64,000 bases of DNA from an uncultured Spirochaetales bacterium (lineage in GTDB: Bacteria; Spirochaetota; Spirochaetia; Sphaerochaetales; Sphaerochaetaceae): contig CALXKL010000001.1 in the NCBI GenBank assembly GCA_944388965.1, forward strand, positions 62,001-126,000. The letters are read 5' to 3'. The translations under genes were made by a program, and so were the position numbers. The notes beneath the pieces were generated by a model. It made no database searches. It was not told the origin of the DNA and saw only the letters and a program-made list of their open reading frames with translations. How positions within the stretch are numbered: position 1 is the stretch's first letter; every line of letters begins with the position of its first letter. Positions 34,418 to 41,152 of this stretch are shown here, one piece after another.

Positions 34418-35782
34418 ATGAAATATGTGAACATAGAGCTCGGAAGAAGGGAGGTGCGCGTCAACAGCGCGACCTTGAAGGACGGGCGGCTTGATGTAAG
34501 ATGCTGTGCGCGCTCCAGAATGGATGCCGTATATGTAAATGGGAGCTTCTGCATCGATACGGACGGAATCGTCGCCACGGCGGTGAAGGGTCTTCGCGAG
34601 GCGGGCCAGGTCGATGCCGTGACGCTGACGGGCTTCACCGGAGCCCTGGTCGTCCTGGGTGAGAACGGGCAGATGCTCATGCCGTGCCGTGCGCTCTCCG
34701 ATCCACTGTTCGACAACGTGGAGGGCGCCCCCGATGAAAGACGCCTGTTTGACGAGGGCGGTCTGGTTCCGGATTCCCGTAGCGCCCTGTACCAGCTGCT
34801 GGCCATAAGGAAGGAGGAGGCTCCACTGTTCGAGCGCGCCAGGTGCGTCATGTTCCTGATCGACTACATCAGGTACAGGCTCACCGGCAACAGGGCCTGC
34901 GACTACTCCCTGGCCCAGGCCTCGGGGCTGACCCTGGCCGGCAGAAGGGAATGGAACGCAAAGCTCTTCGAGGATCTCGGGCTCGTGAATCTCTTCCCGG
35001 CCCTCGCTCCTGCCGATACCGTTCTCGGCGCTCTGTCCGACGAGATCGTGAAGGAGGTCGGATACGAAGCCCAGGTCCTCTCCACGCCGGCCAACCCTGT
35101 GGAGCTTGCCGCCTATGTCCTGAAACCGCACATGGCCGTCACCGGCTGGCTCGGTGGAAGGATCGCGCTGTTCAACGAGGGTGCGATCCTCTCCGACGAG
35201 GTGTACGAGGCCAGAGGAAAGAACATCACCCTGGAGGACGGGGGCAACGTTCTCCTGCTTCCCTTCGGCGGCTACGGAATCATCGACAGGCTGAAGAGGC
35301 AGAGCGTGGACGGCACCACGTTCGATACGATCGAGGATGCGGCTCGGGAGAACAAGGTCTTCGAGTACATCGACATAAGGGACGAGCGGCTCATGCATGG
35401 CTCCGTGGTCGATGCGGTGAACGCGATCCTGGACGAGCAGGACAAGGAGAACGTCGACAGGGATGTGGCGATCGGGTTGCTGTACAATTCGATTGCCCGC
35501 TACACCTCGGGTTCTATGAGGCTGCTGGACGAGATCAACGAGGCCTGGTGTCCCGAAGTGTATGTCCTGGGTCAGGCGTCGCGTGACCAGTATCTCAACT
35601 CCCTGATGGCCATGCACGGATCAAGGACGGTTATCGCGAGTGCCGGATTCAACTCGTCGACGTTCGCCTTCCTCTCTCGGATGCTGAAGGGTGGGGAATG
35701 CACTCATGAGGACGTCATGTCCATCGTCAGGAACACCAGCGGCCTGTCCACGTTCAGACGGATGGAAGACCGGCAGTCGTGA
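34418..35782 (+). CDS. FGGY carbohydrate kinase-like protein with degraded active site
   Basis: 454 residues, behind a clear GGAGG. Fold-level likeness to FGGY kinases is seen in LAIRKEEAPLFERARCVMFLIDYIRYRLTG and in SLAQASGLTLAGRREWNAKLFEDLG (rhamnulokinase-like), and CPEVYVLGQASRDQYLNSLMA corresponds to the GGGxxNxxLxQ region. The N-terminal phosphate loop (DxGxxS) reads NIELGRREV, and the catalytic Asp of the THDTASAV motif aligns with Ala225 in STPANPV. It probably does not phosphorylate a sugar. The gtrA gene overlaps its stop. Confidence 0.65.
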   Translation: MKYVNIELGRREVRVNSATLKDGRLDVRCCARSRMDAVYVNGSFCIDTDGIVATAVKGLREAGQVDAVTLTGFTGALVVLGENGQMLMPCRALSDPLFDNVEGAPDERRLFDEGGLVPDSRSALYQLLAIRKEEAPLFERARCVMFLIDYIRYRLTGNRACDYSLAQASGLTLAGRREWNAKLFEDLGLVNLFPALAPADTVLGALSDEIVKEVGYEAQVLSTPANPVELAAYVLKPHMAVTGWLGGRIALFNEGAILSDEVYEARGKNITLEDGGNVLLLPFGGYGIIDRLKRQSVDGTTFDTIEDAARENKVFEYIDIRDERLMHGSVVDAVNAILDEQDKENVDRDVAIGLLYNSIARYTSGSMRLLDEINEAWCPEVYVLGQASRDQYLNSLMAMHGSRTVIASAGFNSSTFAFLSRMLKGGECTHEDVMSIVRNTSGLSTFRRMEDRQS

Positions 35783-36204
35783 ACCTTCTGGCCAAGTACG
35801 GCGATTTCCTGGTCTACTGTGTCTTCGGTGCCATGGCGACCGCCGTCAACATGCTCTCATACGAGCTGCTGTACAGCCTCTGGGGCCTTGCGAATGTCCC
35901 GTCCGTGGCGCTCAGCTGGTTTCTTGCCGTGACCTTCGCCTTCTTCACCAACAGGTACATCGTGTTCCGCAGGAGAGATGGCGAGGTCATGAGGCATTCG
36001 ATTCCATTCGAGCTGGGAAGCTTCTATCTGTGCCGGGCGGCAAGTGGAGTGCTTGATGTGGCAATCATGTTCATCGCCGTGGACGTGATGCTATGGCCTC
36101 ATACGCTGTGGAAGTTCATCTCCAATCTCGTGGTCGGAGTGTGCAACTATCTTGCGGGCAAGTTCTTCATCTTCTCCAAAAGGAGTGTCAGACCCCCGCG
36201 ATGA
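35779..36204 (+). CDS. GtrA-like membrane protein
   Basis: 141 residues, GTG start overlapping the upstream stop. Four membrane helices are visible, with FGAMATAVNMLSYELL in the first and FFTNRYIVFR after the second, the GtrA signature. GtrA proteins move or flip polyprenyl-linked sugars for glycosylation of cell-surface polymers. A sugar-related upstream gene fits, but partners such as a glycosyltransferase are not next to it. Overlaps the convergent gene by 17 bp. Confidence 0.88.
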   Translation: MNLLAKYGDFLVYCVFGAMATAVNMLSYELLYSLWGLANVPSVALSWFLAVTFAFFTNRYIVFRRRDGEVMRHSIPFELGSFYLCRAASGVLDVAIMFIAVDVMLWPHTLWKFISNLVVGVCNYLAGKFFIFSKRSVRPPR

Positions 36205-36757
36205 ATATCATGGTCCCGCATGTCGGGCACTCTATGTACATCCCCTGCGATGAAGCGCCGCTGATGACGTTTATGCTCTCGCCGTCGATCTGCAGTATGG
36301 AGCTCTCGCCGAGCTCCACGAAGTCGTAGCCTCCACGGCGGAGCATGGCCCTCATGATGTTCGTCATCTGGCCCAGATGGTAGATCCTGTCCACCTCCAG
36401 CTCCTCGATCAGGTCCATCGTCACCGGACTGTTCACGATCAGCATGTCAGGCTCGTCGCTTGTCATGTACAACGAGTGCATCAGCTGGTCGATCTCTTCC
36501 TCTCCGGCGTCGAGGAGCACGATGAGCTCGTCATCGTCGTCCCATCTCAGCATGGTGATGCCTGAAGTGTACCGCTCCACCAGCAGGCGACTGTCGAAGA
36601 CCCTCTTGTAGAATACGCTGTCGTCCACGACGAACTCCTCGTCACCTTCGAGCAGCGTATAGGATCCGTCTCCCGGGGACGGGACGACGAGGTCGAAGGC
36701 CAGCAGTGGCAGGGCGACCATGAGCATCATCGCTGTCACAAAGGTCCTGTGTGTCAT
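36188..36757 (-). CDS. Hypothetical secreted protein
   Basis: 189 residues with a signal peptide (FVTAMMLMVALPLLA) cut before FDLVVP, and GGAGGTGAAAG as ribosome-binding site. The mature protein is acidic. A single CPTC pair sits in ECPTCGTMIFIAGV at the C-terminus, which could coordinate metal as a dimer or form a disulfide. No family recognised. Convergent with gtrA. Confidence 0.72.
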   Translation of the reverse strand: MTHRTFVTAMMLMVALPLLAFDLVVPSPGDGSYTLLEGDEEFVVDDSVFYKRVFDSRLLVERYTSGITMLRWDDDDELIVLLDAGEEEIDQLMHSLYMTSDEPDMLIVNSPVTMDLIEELEVDRIYHLGQMTNIMRAMLRRGGYDFVELGESSILQIDGESINVISGASSQGMYIECPTCGTMIFIAGV

Positions 36758-36832
36758 CTTTCACCTCCGCATATGGCGTTTCCCGGATGCTGGAGGAGGC
36801 AGTGTCGGCATCCAGCGTGCCTGTCGGAGTAC

Positions 36833-36847
36833 ATATGACATATGTTA
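36833..36847. promoter_or_regulatory. 15-bp palindrome upstream of trmD
   Basis: ACATATG-A-CATATGT is a perfect odd palindrome in the divergent gap between the secreted protein gene and trmD. Twelve of its bases recur at 40823-40834 in another intergenic region. Possible regulator site. Confidence 0.35.
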
Positions 36848-36965
36848 CCCCCAAGCGGAGGAATTGACCAGAGCCTGCATTCGTGAAGGACCTTCATCGG
36901 GAAAGTCGTTTGACATGACCGGCCGGTGCCTGTATCGCGGTCTGTCAACAAGTCGGTTTTCCTCA

Positions 36966-36971
36966 TACAAT
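36966..36971 (+). promoter_or_regulatory. -10 box of trmD, leaderless-type
   Basis: TACAAT, exactly seven bases before the ATG at 36979, with no Shine-Dalgarno between. The -35 is unclear. Confidence 0.4.
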
Positions 36972-36978
36972 GGTGACC

Positions 36979-38235
36979 ATGAAGGTGACCTTTCTCACGA
37001 TCTTCCCGGAATCGTTCGACAGCTTTCTGGACTACCCCGTCATAAGGAGGGCCGTAGGACGGGGCCTTGTGGATATCGAGGTCGTCGATGTCAGGGATTT
37101 CGCCTCCGGCTGCTTCAGGGCCGTAGACGACTCTCCGTATGGCGGAGGGGCGGGACTCCTTCTGCGCGTCGATACGCTATGCAGTGCATTGGCCTCTGTC
37201 GCCGGCACCTCGTCGAGGACCATTCTGCTTGGACCGAAGGGAAGACCGTTCTGCCAGCGTATGGCGCATGAGCTTGCACGGCAGGAGCACCTGATTCTCG
37301 TCGCCGGCCATTACGAAGGAGTGGACGAGCGCTTCCGCTCCCATATCGATGACGAGATCTCGATAGGCGACTACATACTTACAGGCGGAGAGAGTGCGGC
37401 CATCGTGGTGGCGGAAGCCGTCATCCGCCTCATGGATGGCGCCTTGCGTGATGCCTCCACAAAAGAGGAGAGCTTCGAGTCCGGACTGCTGGAATACCCG
37501 CAGTACACTCATCCGGCGGTCCATGAAGGCAGAGCTGTGCCGGACGTGCTTACGAGTGGTGACAGGAAGCGGATTGCACGTTTCAACGAGATGGAGGCCG
37601 TCCGGGATACGGCCAGGTCGAGACCCGATCTTCTTGCCCATGACAGGGAGTTGAAATTCTTCTTCCTCCACAGGGACGCAGGCGGCGAGGCTGAGGTCAT
37701 CCGCTGGCTGGATGGACGTCTGCCCGTTCCTGCAATAGTCTGGGAGGATGGAGGCTTCCTCCTGCTGGACAGGCTGAAGGGAAGAAGTCTGCGCACCACG
37801 GGACGAAGCCGGAAGCTGAAGACGTGTGCGGCCGTGTTGAGGATGCTCTGGTCGCTCGACGCATCGGACTGTCCGGTAAGGATGGACAACGTCAGCGTCT
37901 TCTCGCGTCTCAGGAAAAAGGAGATGTCATACGACCTCTGGTGTAGACTGCGGACGCTGGAGACGGTGGAACCGGAAGAGGACCTGGTGTTCTCTCATGG
38001 TTCTCTCACGCTGGACAGCATCATCGTGAACGGCAACGGTATTGTCGGTATGGTCGGCCTCCAGAAGGCTGGAGTCGCGGACCGCTACAGGGATCTTGCA
38101 TCGATTCTCTCATCCCTGGAAGAGGAGGGGGTCGAGGGGAGTGAGCTGATAGGGCTGCTTGGAATCGATGTAGACGAAGACAGGCTGGACTTCTTCAGAC
38201 AGCTGGGCAGACTGGACAGTGGTGCATCCGGCTGA
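36979..38235 (+). CDS. trmD: tRNA (guanine-N1)-methyltransferase TrmD fused to an APH(3')-like pseudokinase domain
   Basis: 418 residues; TrmD is usually about 240. Residues 1 to about 225 are a complete TrmD: MKVTFLTIFPE, DDSPYGGGAGLLLR, LLGPKGRPFCQ, LVAGHYEGVDERF, the trefoil-knot EISIGDYILTGGE and VPDVLTSGDRKRI. Residues about 228-418 match aminoglycoside 3'-phosphotransferase: IRWLDGRLPVPAIV, MLWSLDASDCPV, VFSHGSLTLDS and GVADRYRDLA. The kinase residues are gone: HGD reads HGS342, the metal Asn is Ser347, the DxG Asp is Gly360, and the N-lobe Lys aligns with His. TrmD makes m1G37 in tRNA to prevent frameshifting; the added domain's role is unknown. Confidence 0.88.
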   Translation: MKVTFLTIFPESFDSFLDYPVIRRAVGRGLVDIEVVDVRDFASGCFRAVDDSPYGGGAGLLLRVDTLCSALASVAGTSSRTILLGPKGRPFCQRMAHELARQEHLILVAGHYEGVDERFRSHIDDEISIGDYILTGGESAAIVVAEAVIRLMDGALRDASTKEESFESGLLEYPQYTHPAVHEGRAVPDVLTSGDRKRIARFNEMEAVRDTARSRPDLLAHDRELKFFFLHRDAGGEAEVIRWLDGRLPVPAIVWEDGGFLLLDRLKGRSLRTTGRSRKLKTCAAVLRMLWSLDASDCPVRMDNVSVFSRLRKKEMSYDLWCRLRTLETVEPEEDLVFSHGSLTLDSIIVNGNGIVGMVGLQKAGVADRYRDLASILSSLEEEGVEGSELIGLLGIDVDEDRLDFFRQLGRLDSGASG

Positions 38236-38348
38236 ACCTGTCCTGTACTCCTGATGTTTTCCTGAAGTCGTCGTTTTTTTTGAAAACGCGGTATCTGATC
38301 CTGCTACGCGGAAGTCAGCCTTACGCTCCAGTCAGGGGGTCTTGCATA

Positions 38349-38570
38349 TCAGACAAACGACACTACTCGATATTCGGCCAGAAACGCTGCCGGGGTAATG
38401 CATCGAGGACGCTCCATATCCAAAGCAAGGAAATCCTTATCACCTGTGGCTGCTACGTATGTGTGAGGTATTCGACTGGTGAAGAACGAATCATTGCAGT
38501 ATCCCTCTTCTTTGTATTCATTCCATTGCTCCTTTTCCAGGCAAAGTCCAACGAAAGCAGCGTGATGACA
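38349..38570 (-). pseudogene. PIN-domain toxin remnant (C-terminal part)
   Basis: On the minus strand the 73-codon open stretch ending at the TGA 38351-38349 contains ATGDKDFLALDMERPRCITP and AAFLAEY, which matches the C-terminal motif of PIN toxin-antitoxin toxins (TGDxDLLxL ... ITPxxFL). Upstream the similarity stops and an in-frame TGA (38573-38571) closes the frame; the N-terminal catalytic half is not recognisable. No antitoxin gene is seen beside it. Probably a decayed toxin. Confidence 0.45.
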
Positions 38571-38741
38571 TCAGCAGCCACAAAACCATTCTCTTTGGCA
38601 CCGGCTTTTCATTCTTCCTCCCAAAACTCGAGTCAAGCCTATCGGGTATGAATCAGAAGGGAATGCTCAAAATCACTCTGGTCATGCCACCCCAATGCAC
38701 TGATTCGAGATTGTCGATCATGATTCACGTCGAAGACTTGA

Positions 38742-38769
38742 TTGACGGTCCGTCTGTCTTGGCTATACT
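38742..38769 (+). promoter_or_regulatory. Promoter of the second antitoxin RNA
   Basis: TTGACG (38742-38747), 16-bp spacer, TATACT (38764-38769). A strong match in a gene-free region, directed at the antisense RNA. Confidence 0.6.
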
Positions 38770-38775
38770 ATGGTC

Positions 38776-38872
38776 ATGGAAAAGGTCGCCAGCAAGACGG
38801 TGGCCTCATGATTTACGAAGAGATCTCCGCTTTACCGTTTGGCTTTTTTGGGACGGCGGAGATTCTTTATAT
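38776..38872 (+). ncRNA. Antisense antitoxin RNA of the second type I-like locus
   Basis: Predicted RNA from +1 near 38776. A 5' hairpin (GGTCGCC 38784-38790 with GGTGGCC 38799-38805) is followed by a terminator stem ATCTCCGC (38823-38830) with GCGGAGAT (38856-38863) and a U-rich TCTTTATAT tail. The terminator overlaps the 3' end of the small toxin gene opposite. Layout and the loop-side motif CGGT(A/G)GCCTCAT agree with the locus at 24.7 kb. Confidence 0.55.
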
Positions 38873-38954
38873 CCTTGATCAGGCCGACGACCTCTCTCGA
38901 GACCTTCAGGAGCACCAGAGCAAGCTCTAATACTACTTTCACCCAATCTTTCAC
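38832..38954 (-). CDS. Small hydrophobic protein, putative type I toxin
   Basis: 40 residues from a GTG at 38954. The first half is hydrophobic and helical (VKVVLELALVLLKVSREV), the end is basic (NLRRPKKAKR). This is the profile of small membrane toxins. A homopolymer of nine G directly abuts the start and stands where the ribosome-binding site should be. The antisense RNA opposite overlaps its last codons. It shares no obvious sequence with the 22-residue toxin at 24.7 kb. Reality of translation is not proven. Confidence 0.5.
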   Translation of the reverse strand: MKDWVKVVLELALVLLKVSREVVGLIKDIKNLRRPKKAKR

Positions 38955-38962
38955 CCCCCCCC
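38954..38962. repeat. C9/G9 homopolymer at the toxin start
   Basis: Nine C on the plus strand, read as G9 in the toxin mRNA and running into the G of the GTG start. Tracts like this slip during replication and can make expression phase-variable. Confidence 0.75.
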
Positions 38963-39261
38963 GCGGTGGTTTGGAAGATTGCTCTCCCTCCACAGAATCA
39001 GAGGCCACCGTCTCTTGTCTGCTGACGACTTTTGCACTCTACATGATGTTTCATTCTGATACCGCTCTCTAGCCTTATTTCCCACTGTCATCAGAAGGAT
39101 GATGTGACCATGTAAGGCGCGTTGCCAGAGTCTGTAATTCAGCGGCTCAATAGATACCTGAAGAATCTGGTTTTTCAATCTCAGCTCTGGTTTGGTTTAG
39201 CACAGGAAACGACTAGATAAAAATGTTTTTTATGATATATTTGTCAATGGAGGTATGGCGG
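38955..39261. other. Intergenic stretch between the type I-like toxin and higB
   Basis: Holds the toxin leader. On the minus strand, 39032-39001 contains GACGGTGGCCTC preceded by GTCGTCAGCAGAC, closely resembling the 5' hairpin of the antisense RNA on the other strand. A weak TAGAGT (39041-39036) could be a -10. No other gene is supported. Confidence 0.4.
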
Positions 39262-39612
39262 ATGTTCTCTCTGGAATTCTACGAGACAAAACAAGGAAAA
39301 TCTCCTGCAGAGGATTTCATCAGAGCAATGTCTGCAAAAGCAAAGGCCAAATTCTTCCAGATTGCAAATCTTCTGAAGGAACACGGCCCTGAAGTGAGGA
39401 TGCCATATTCCAGGTTCCTGGAAGATGGGATATTCGAAGTCAGAGTGATTGTCTGAAACGACTCTTCACTTGTGCTGTATTTCTTCATGGAAGGACAAAG
39501 GGTGATTTTCACAAACGGCTTTGTGAAGAAGACTCAGAAAACTCCAAGAAGGGAAATAGAGACAGCAATCAGATACAGAGCTGATTATCTCAAAAAGGAG
39601 AAGACGACATGA
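39262..39612 (+). pseudogene. higB: HigB/RelE-family toxin interrupted by an in-frame TGA
   Basis: Starts MFSLEFYETKQGKSPAEDFI behind GGAGG (39249-39253). Reading through the TGA at 39454-39456 (codon 65) gives FEVRVIV-stop-NDSSLVLYFFMEGQRVIF and GFVKKTQKTPRREIETA, an otherwise complete Gp49/HigB-type mRNA interferase of about 116 residues that ends in an ATGA overlap with the antitoxin. One base change explains the defect. The toxin should be inactive unless the stop is suppressed. Confidence 0.75.
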
Positions 39613-39881
39613 GCAGATATGACGAATTTTTCAATGAGATGATGAAGGATCCGGAAGTGAAAAGGGAATTTGATGCCCTTGAGCCGGAGTTCCAGCTCAT
39701 CAGAGAAATGATCAAGGCCAGACGTGAAGCTGGCCTGACACAGAAAGAGCTTGCTGAAAGGACGGGTCTTCAGCAGTCGAACATCAGCCGCATTGAGAAT
39801 GGAAACGGAAATCCCTCACTTGAGACATTGAACAAGATCGCACAAGGTCTGGGAAAGAAACTGGTCATCTCTTTCGCATGA
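39609..39881 (+). CDS. higA: HigA-type antitoxin, XRE family
   Basis: 90 residues. The C-terminal HTH is AGLTQKELAERTGLQQSNISRIE plus NGNPSLETLNKIAQGLG; the N-terminal MSRYDEFFNEMMKDPEVKREF is typical of HigA antitoxins paired with Gp49-like HigB. The start overlaps the toxin stop. In intact systems it neutralises HigB and represses the operon. Its partner carries a nonsense codon. Confidence 0.85.
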   Translation: MSRYDEFFNEMMKDPEVKREFDALEPEFQLIREMIKARREAGLTQKELAERTGLQQSNISRIENGNGNPSLETLNKIAQGLGKKLVISFA

Positions 39882-40009
39882 CACTGCCTGTCTTCGTGAC
39901 GAGGACGCCACCCATGGAGAGCAGATGGTCGCGGATCTAAGAAGAAGATATCTGTGATGAAGGGCTGTAAACACAATTCACCTGTGATACGCCCAAATTA
40001 TGAGAAAAA

Positions 40010-40036
40010 CCATTGCAACTTATTCCGTTGCAATGG
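40010..40036 (-). terminator. Terminator of tRNA-Val
   Basis: CCATTGCAAC (40010-40019) pairs perfectly with GTTGCAATGG (40027-40036); on the minus strand it is followed by TTTTTCTC. In the plus direction TTTTC follows too, so it may act both ways. Confidence 0.8.
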
Positions 40037-40046
40037 TTTTCTGGAG

Positions 40047-40118
40047 TGGGCGGTATAGGGTTTGAACCTATGACTTCCACCACGTCAAGGTGGCACTCTC
40101 CCGCTGAGTTAACCGCCC
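40047..40118 (-). tRNA. tRNA-Val (GAC)
   Basis: 72 nt. Acceptor stem GGGCGGT pairs with ACCGCCC, the anticodon arm CCACC-TTGACGT-GGTGG gives anticodon GAC, and the T-arm contains GGTTCAAACCC. The 3' CCA is not encoded. Cloverleaf arms all pair. Confidence 0.95.
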
Positions 40119-40131
40119 AGCGACTTTCTGC

Positions 40132-40160
40132 ACATTACAGCAATTGGGGATTTGTGTAAA
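40132..40160 (-). promoter_or_regulatory. Promoter of tRNA-Val
   Basis: Minus strand TTTACA (40160-40155), 17-bp spacer, TAATGT (40137-40132), with +1 about seven bases before the mature tRNA end. Confidence 0.65.
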
Positions 40161-40242
40161 GAGGGTTGGAATCTTTTTTTTCATCATGTCGTTTTCCACG
40201 ACAACTTCTCTTGCGGATTCAGCCGGAATGTGATGAAAAAAG

Positions 40243-40267
40243 ATCCTCACCCGGGGGGGGTGAGGAT
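40243..40267 (-). terminator. Terminator after the small secreted protein gene
   Basis: ATCCTCACCC (40243-40252) and GGGTGAGGAT (40258-40267) pair perfectly around a G5 loop; on the minus strand CTTTTTT follows. The G8 run inside the hairpin may vary in length. Confidence 0.8.
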
Positions 40268-40291
40268 AACCGGGAATACAAATCGCGGCTG

Positions 40292-40576
40292 TCACTCAGC
40301 CGTGAAGCACAACTTCATTCCGTCGGATGCCAGAGCATAGTCGAAATCCGGGGAATCGGTAACCAGTCTTCCATTCCTGTCATATGCCGCAAACGTCACT
40401 TCATCGGAGTTCACGCCTACGCTTATCCTTTCATCCGCGATCGAGACGGTCGTCCTCGCTGGTACACTCGCCGTCAGATGCAGTGTGACCACCTCGGTCT
40501 TCGCAAGAAGGGAGAAAGCGGAGGTGACAAGGATGATGATCAGTATTGCGGTTTTCTTGAGATTTCCCATCTTCAT
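40292..40576 (-). CDS. Small secreted protein, unknown function
   Basis: 94 residues from the ATG at 40576 (or 40570), behind GGAGG. A signal peptide (KKTAILIIILVTSAFSLLA) is followed by about 70 residues rich in Val, Thr and Ser, predicted beta-strand. No family recognised. It reads toward the tRNA-Val terminator region and has its own terminator. The iterated 12-bp motif lies directly upstream of it, between it and the ABC transporter. Confidence 0.65.
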   Translation of the reverse strand: MKMGNLKKTAILIIILVTSAFSLLAKTEVVTLHLTASVPARTTVSIADERISVGVNSDEVTFAAYDRNGRLVTDSPDFDYALASDGMKLCFTAE

Positions 40577-41152
40577 ACACCTCCTGCTCGTTGAATGTAG
40601 CTGAAAAATATCCAGACTTGTTACATTTGTCAACATAAGTCTTTGTAATATAAGGAAATAACATAAGACGAACATATAACATATCCAAATATGGACTTGT
40701 GACATGACAAGGCATTACGAATTCGCGACAAGTCATGGAATTCAGGCAGAATGTTGAAGGTTGAATTGCGTTTACGCTTTATTTGCAAGGAATTGTTCGT
40801 TTTTCACTTGTGACATATGGTTACATATGACATAGGTCATAATACGGCTTTTTCATCCTTTATCAATCCCTGTGATAAATTGACAATTCGACTTGTTACG
40901 TTCGTTTTCGGGTATCTTCGTACGGAAAATGTCATAAGCATGTCATGCAGCATTGCAACCATGTCACAAGTTCTGGTGGAAGTGTCGGCCTTGTGCCTTC
41001 CCCTATAGGCATTGAACGTCCACTTCCTTCTGCCTTGAGGCCCCGATTTGTGGATTTCTCATTTTTCCATGTAGTTTTTTCCCGTTCGCCGATTAAAGTG
41101 CACACAAAAGCTGACCTTTCATGCTAGAATGCCAATTACGAGAGGTGAGCTA
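40577..41152. other. AT-rich intergenic region with six copies of a GACTTGTKACAT motif
   Basis: No gene. The motif occurs at 40615-40626, 40694-40705, 40805-40816 and 40890-40900 (last base differs) in the plus direction, and inverted at 40961-40972 (ATGTCACAAGTT) and partly at 40726-40734 (CGACAAGTC). The region is much richer in A and T than the genes around it. ACATATGACATA (40823-40834) repeats part of the palindrome before trmD. The arrangement suggests a regulator-binding array for one or both flanking genes. Confidence 0.6.

Larger units (their letters stand above)
38236..38831. other. Gene-poor accessory stretch with remnants
   Basis: Lower GC than its surroundings. It contains a T8 run after trmD (38274-38281), the PIN-toxin remnant (38349-38570, minus) and the start of the second antitoxin RNA (from 38776). 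I support no intact gene of normal size here; open frames in this stretch are out of step with the codon use of the genome. Confidence 0.5.

Noticed and set aside
38280-38651. A 123-codon plus-strand frame after trmD
   Set aside because: Low-complexity and out of step with genome codon use; no ribosome-binding site, and it covers the PIN remnant on the other strand.
38951-39178. A 75-codon minus-strand frame covering the second toxin's leader
   Set aside because: No ribosome-binding site; the antitoxin-like motif in the DNA explains its conservation better than coding.
40577-41152. Replication origin in the AT-rich repeat region
   Set aside because: The repeated motif is not a DnaA box, no dnaA, dnaN or gyrB lies near, and the flanking genes are a transporter and a secreted protein.
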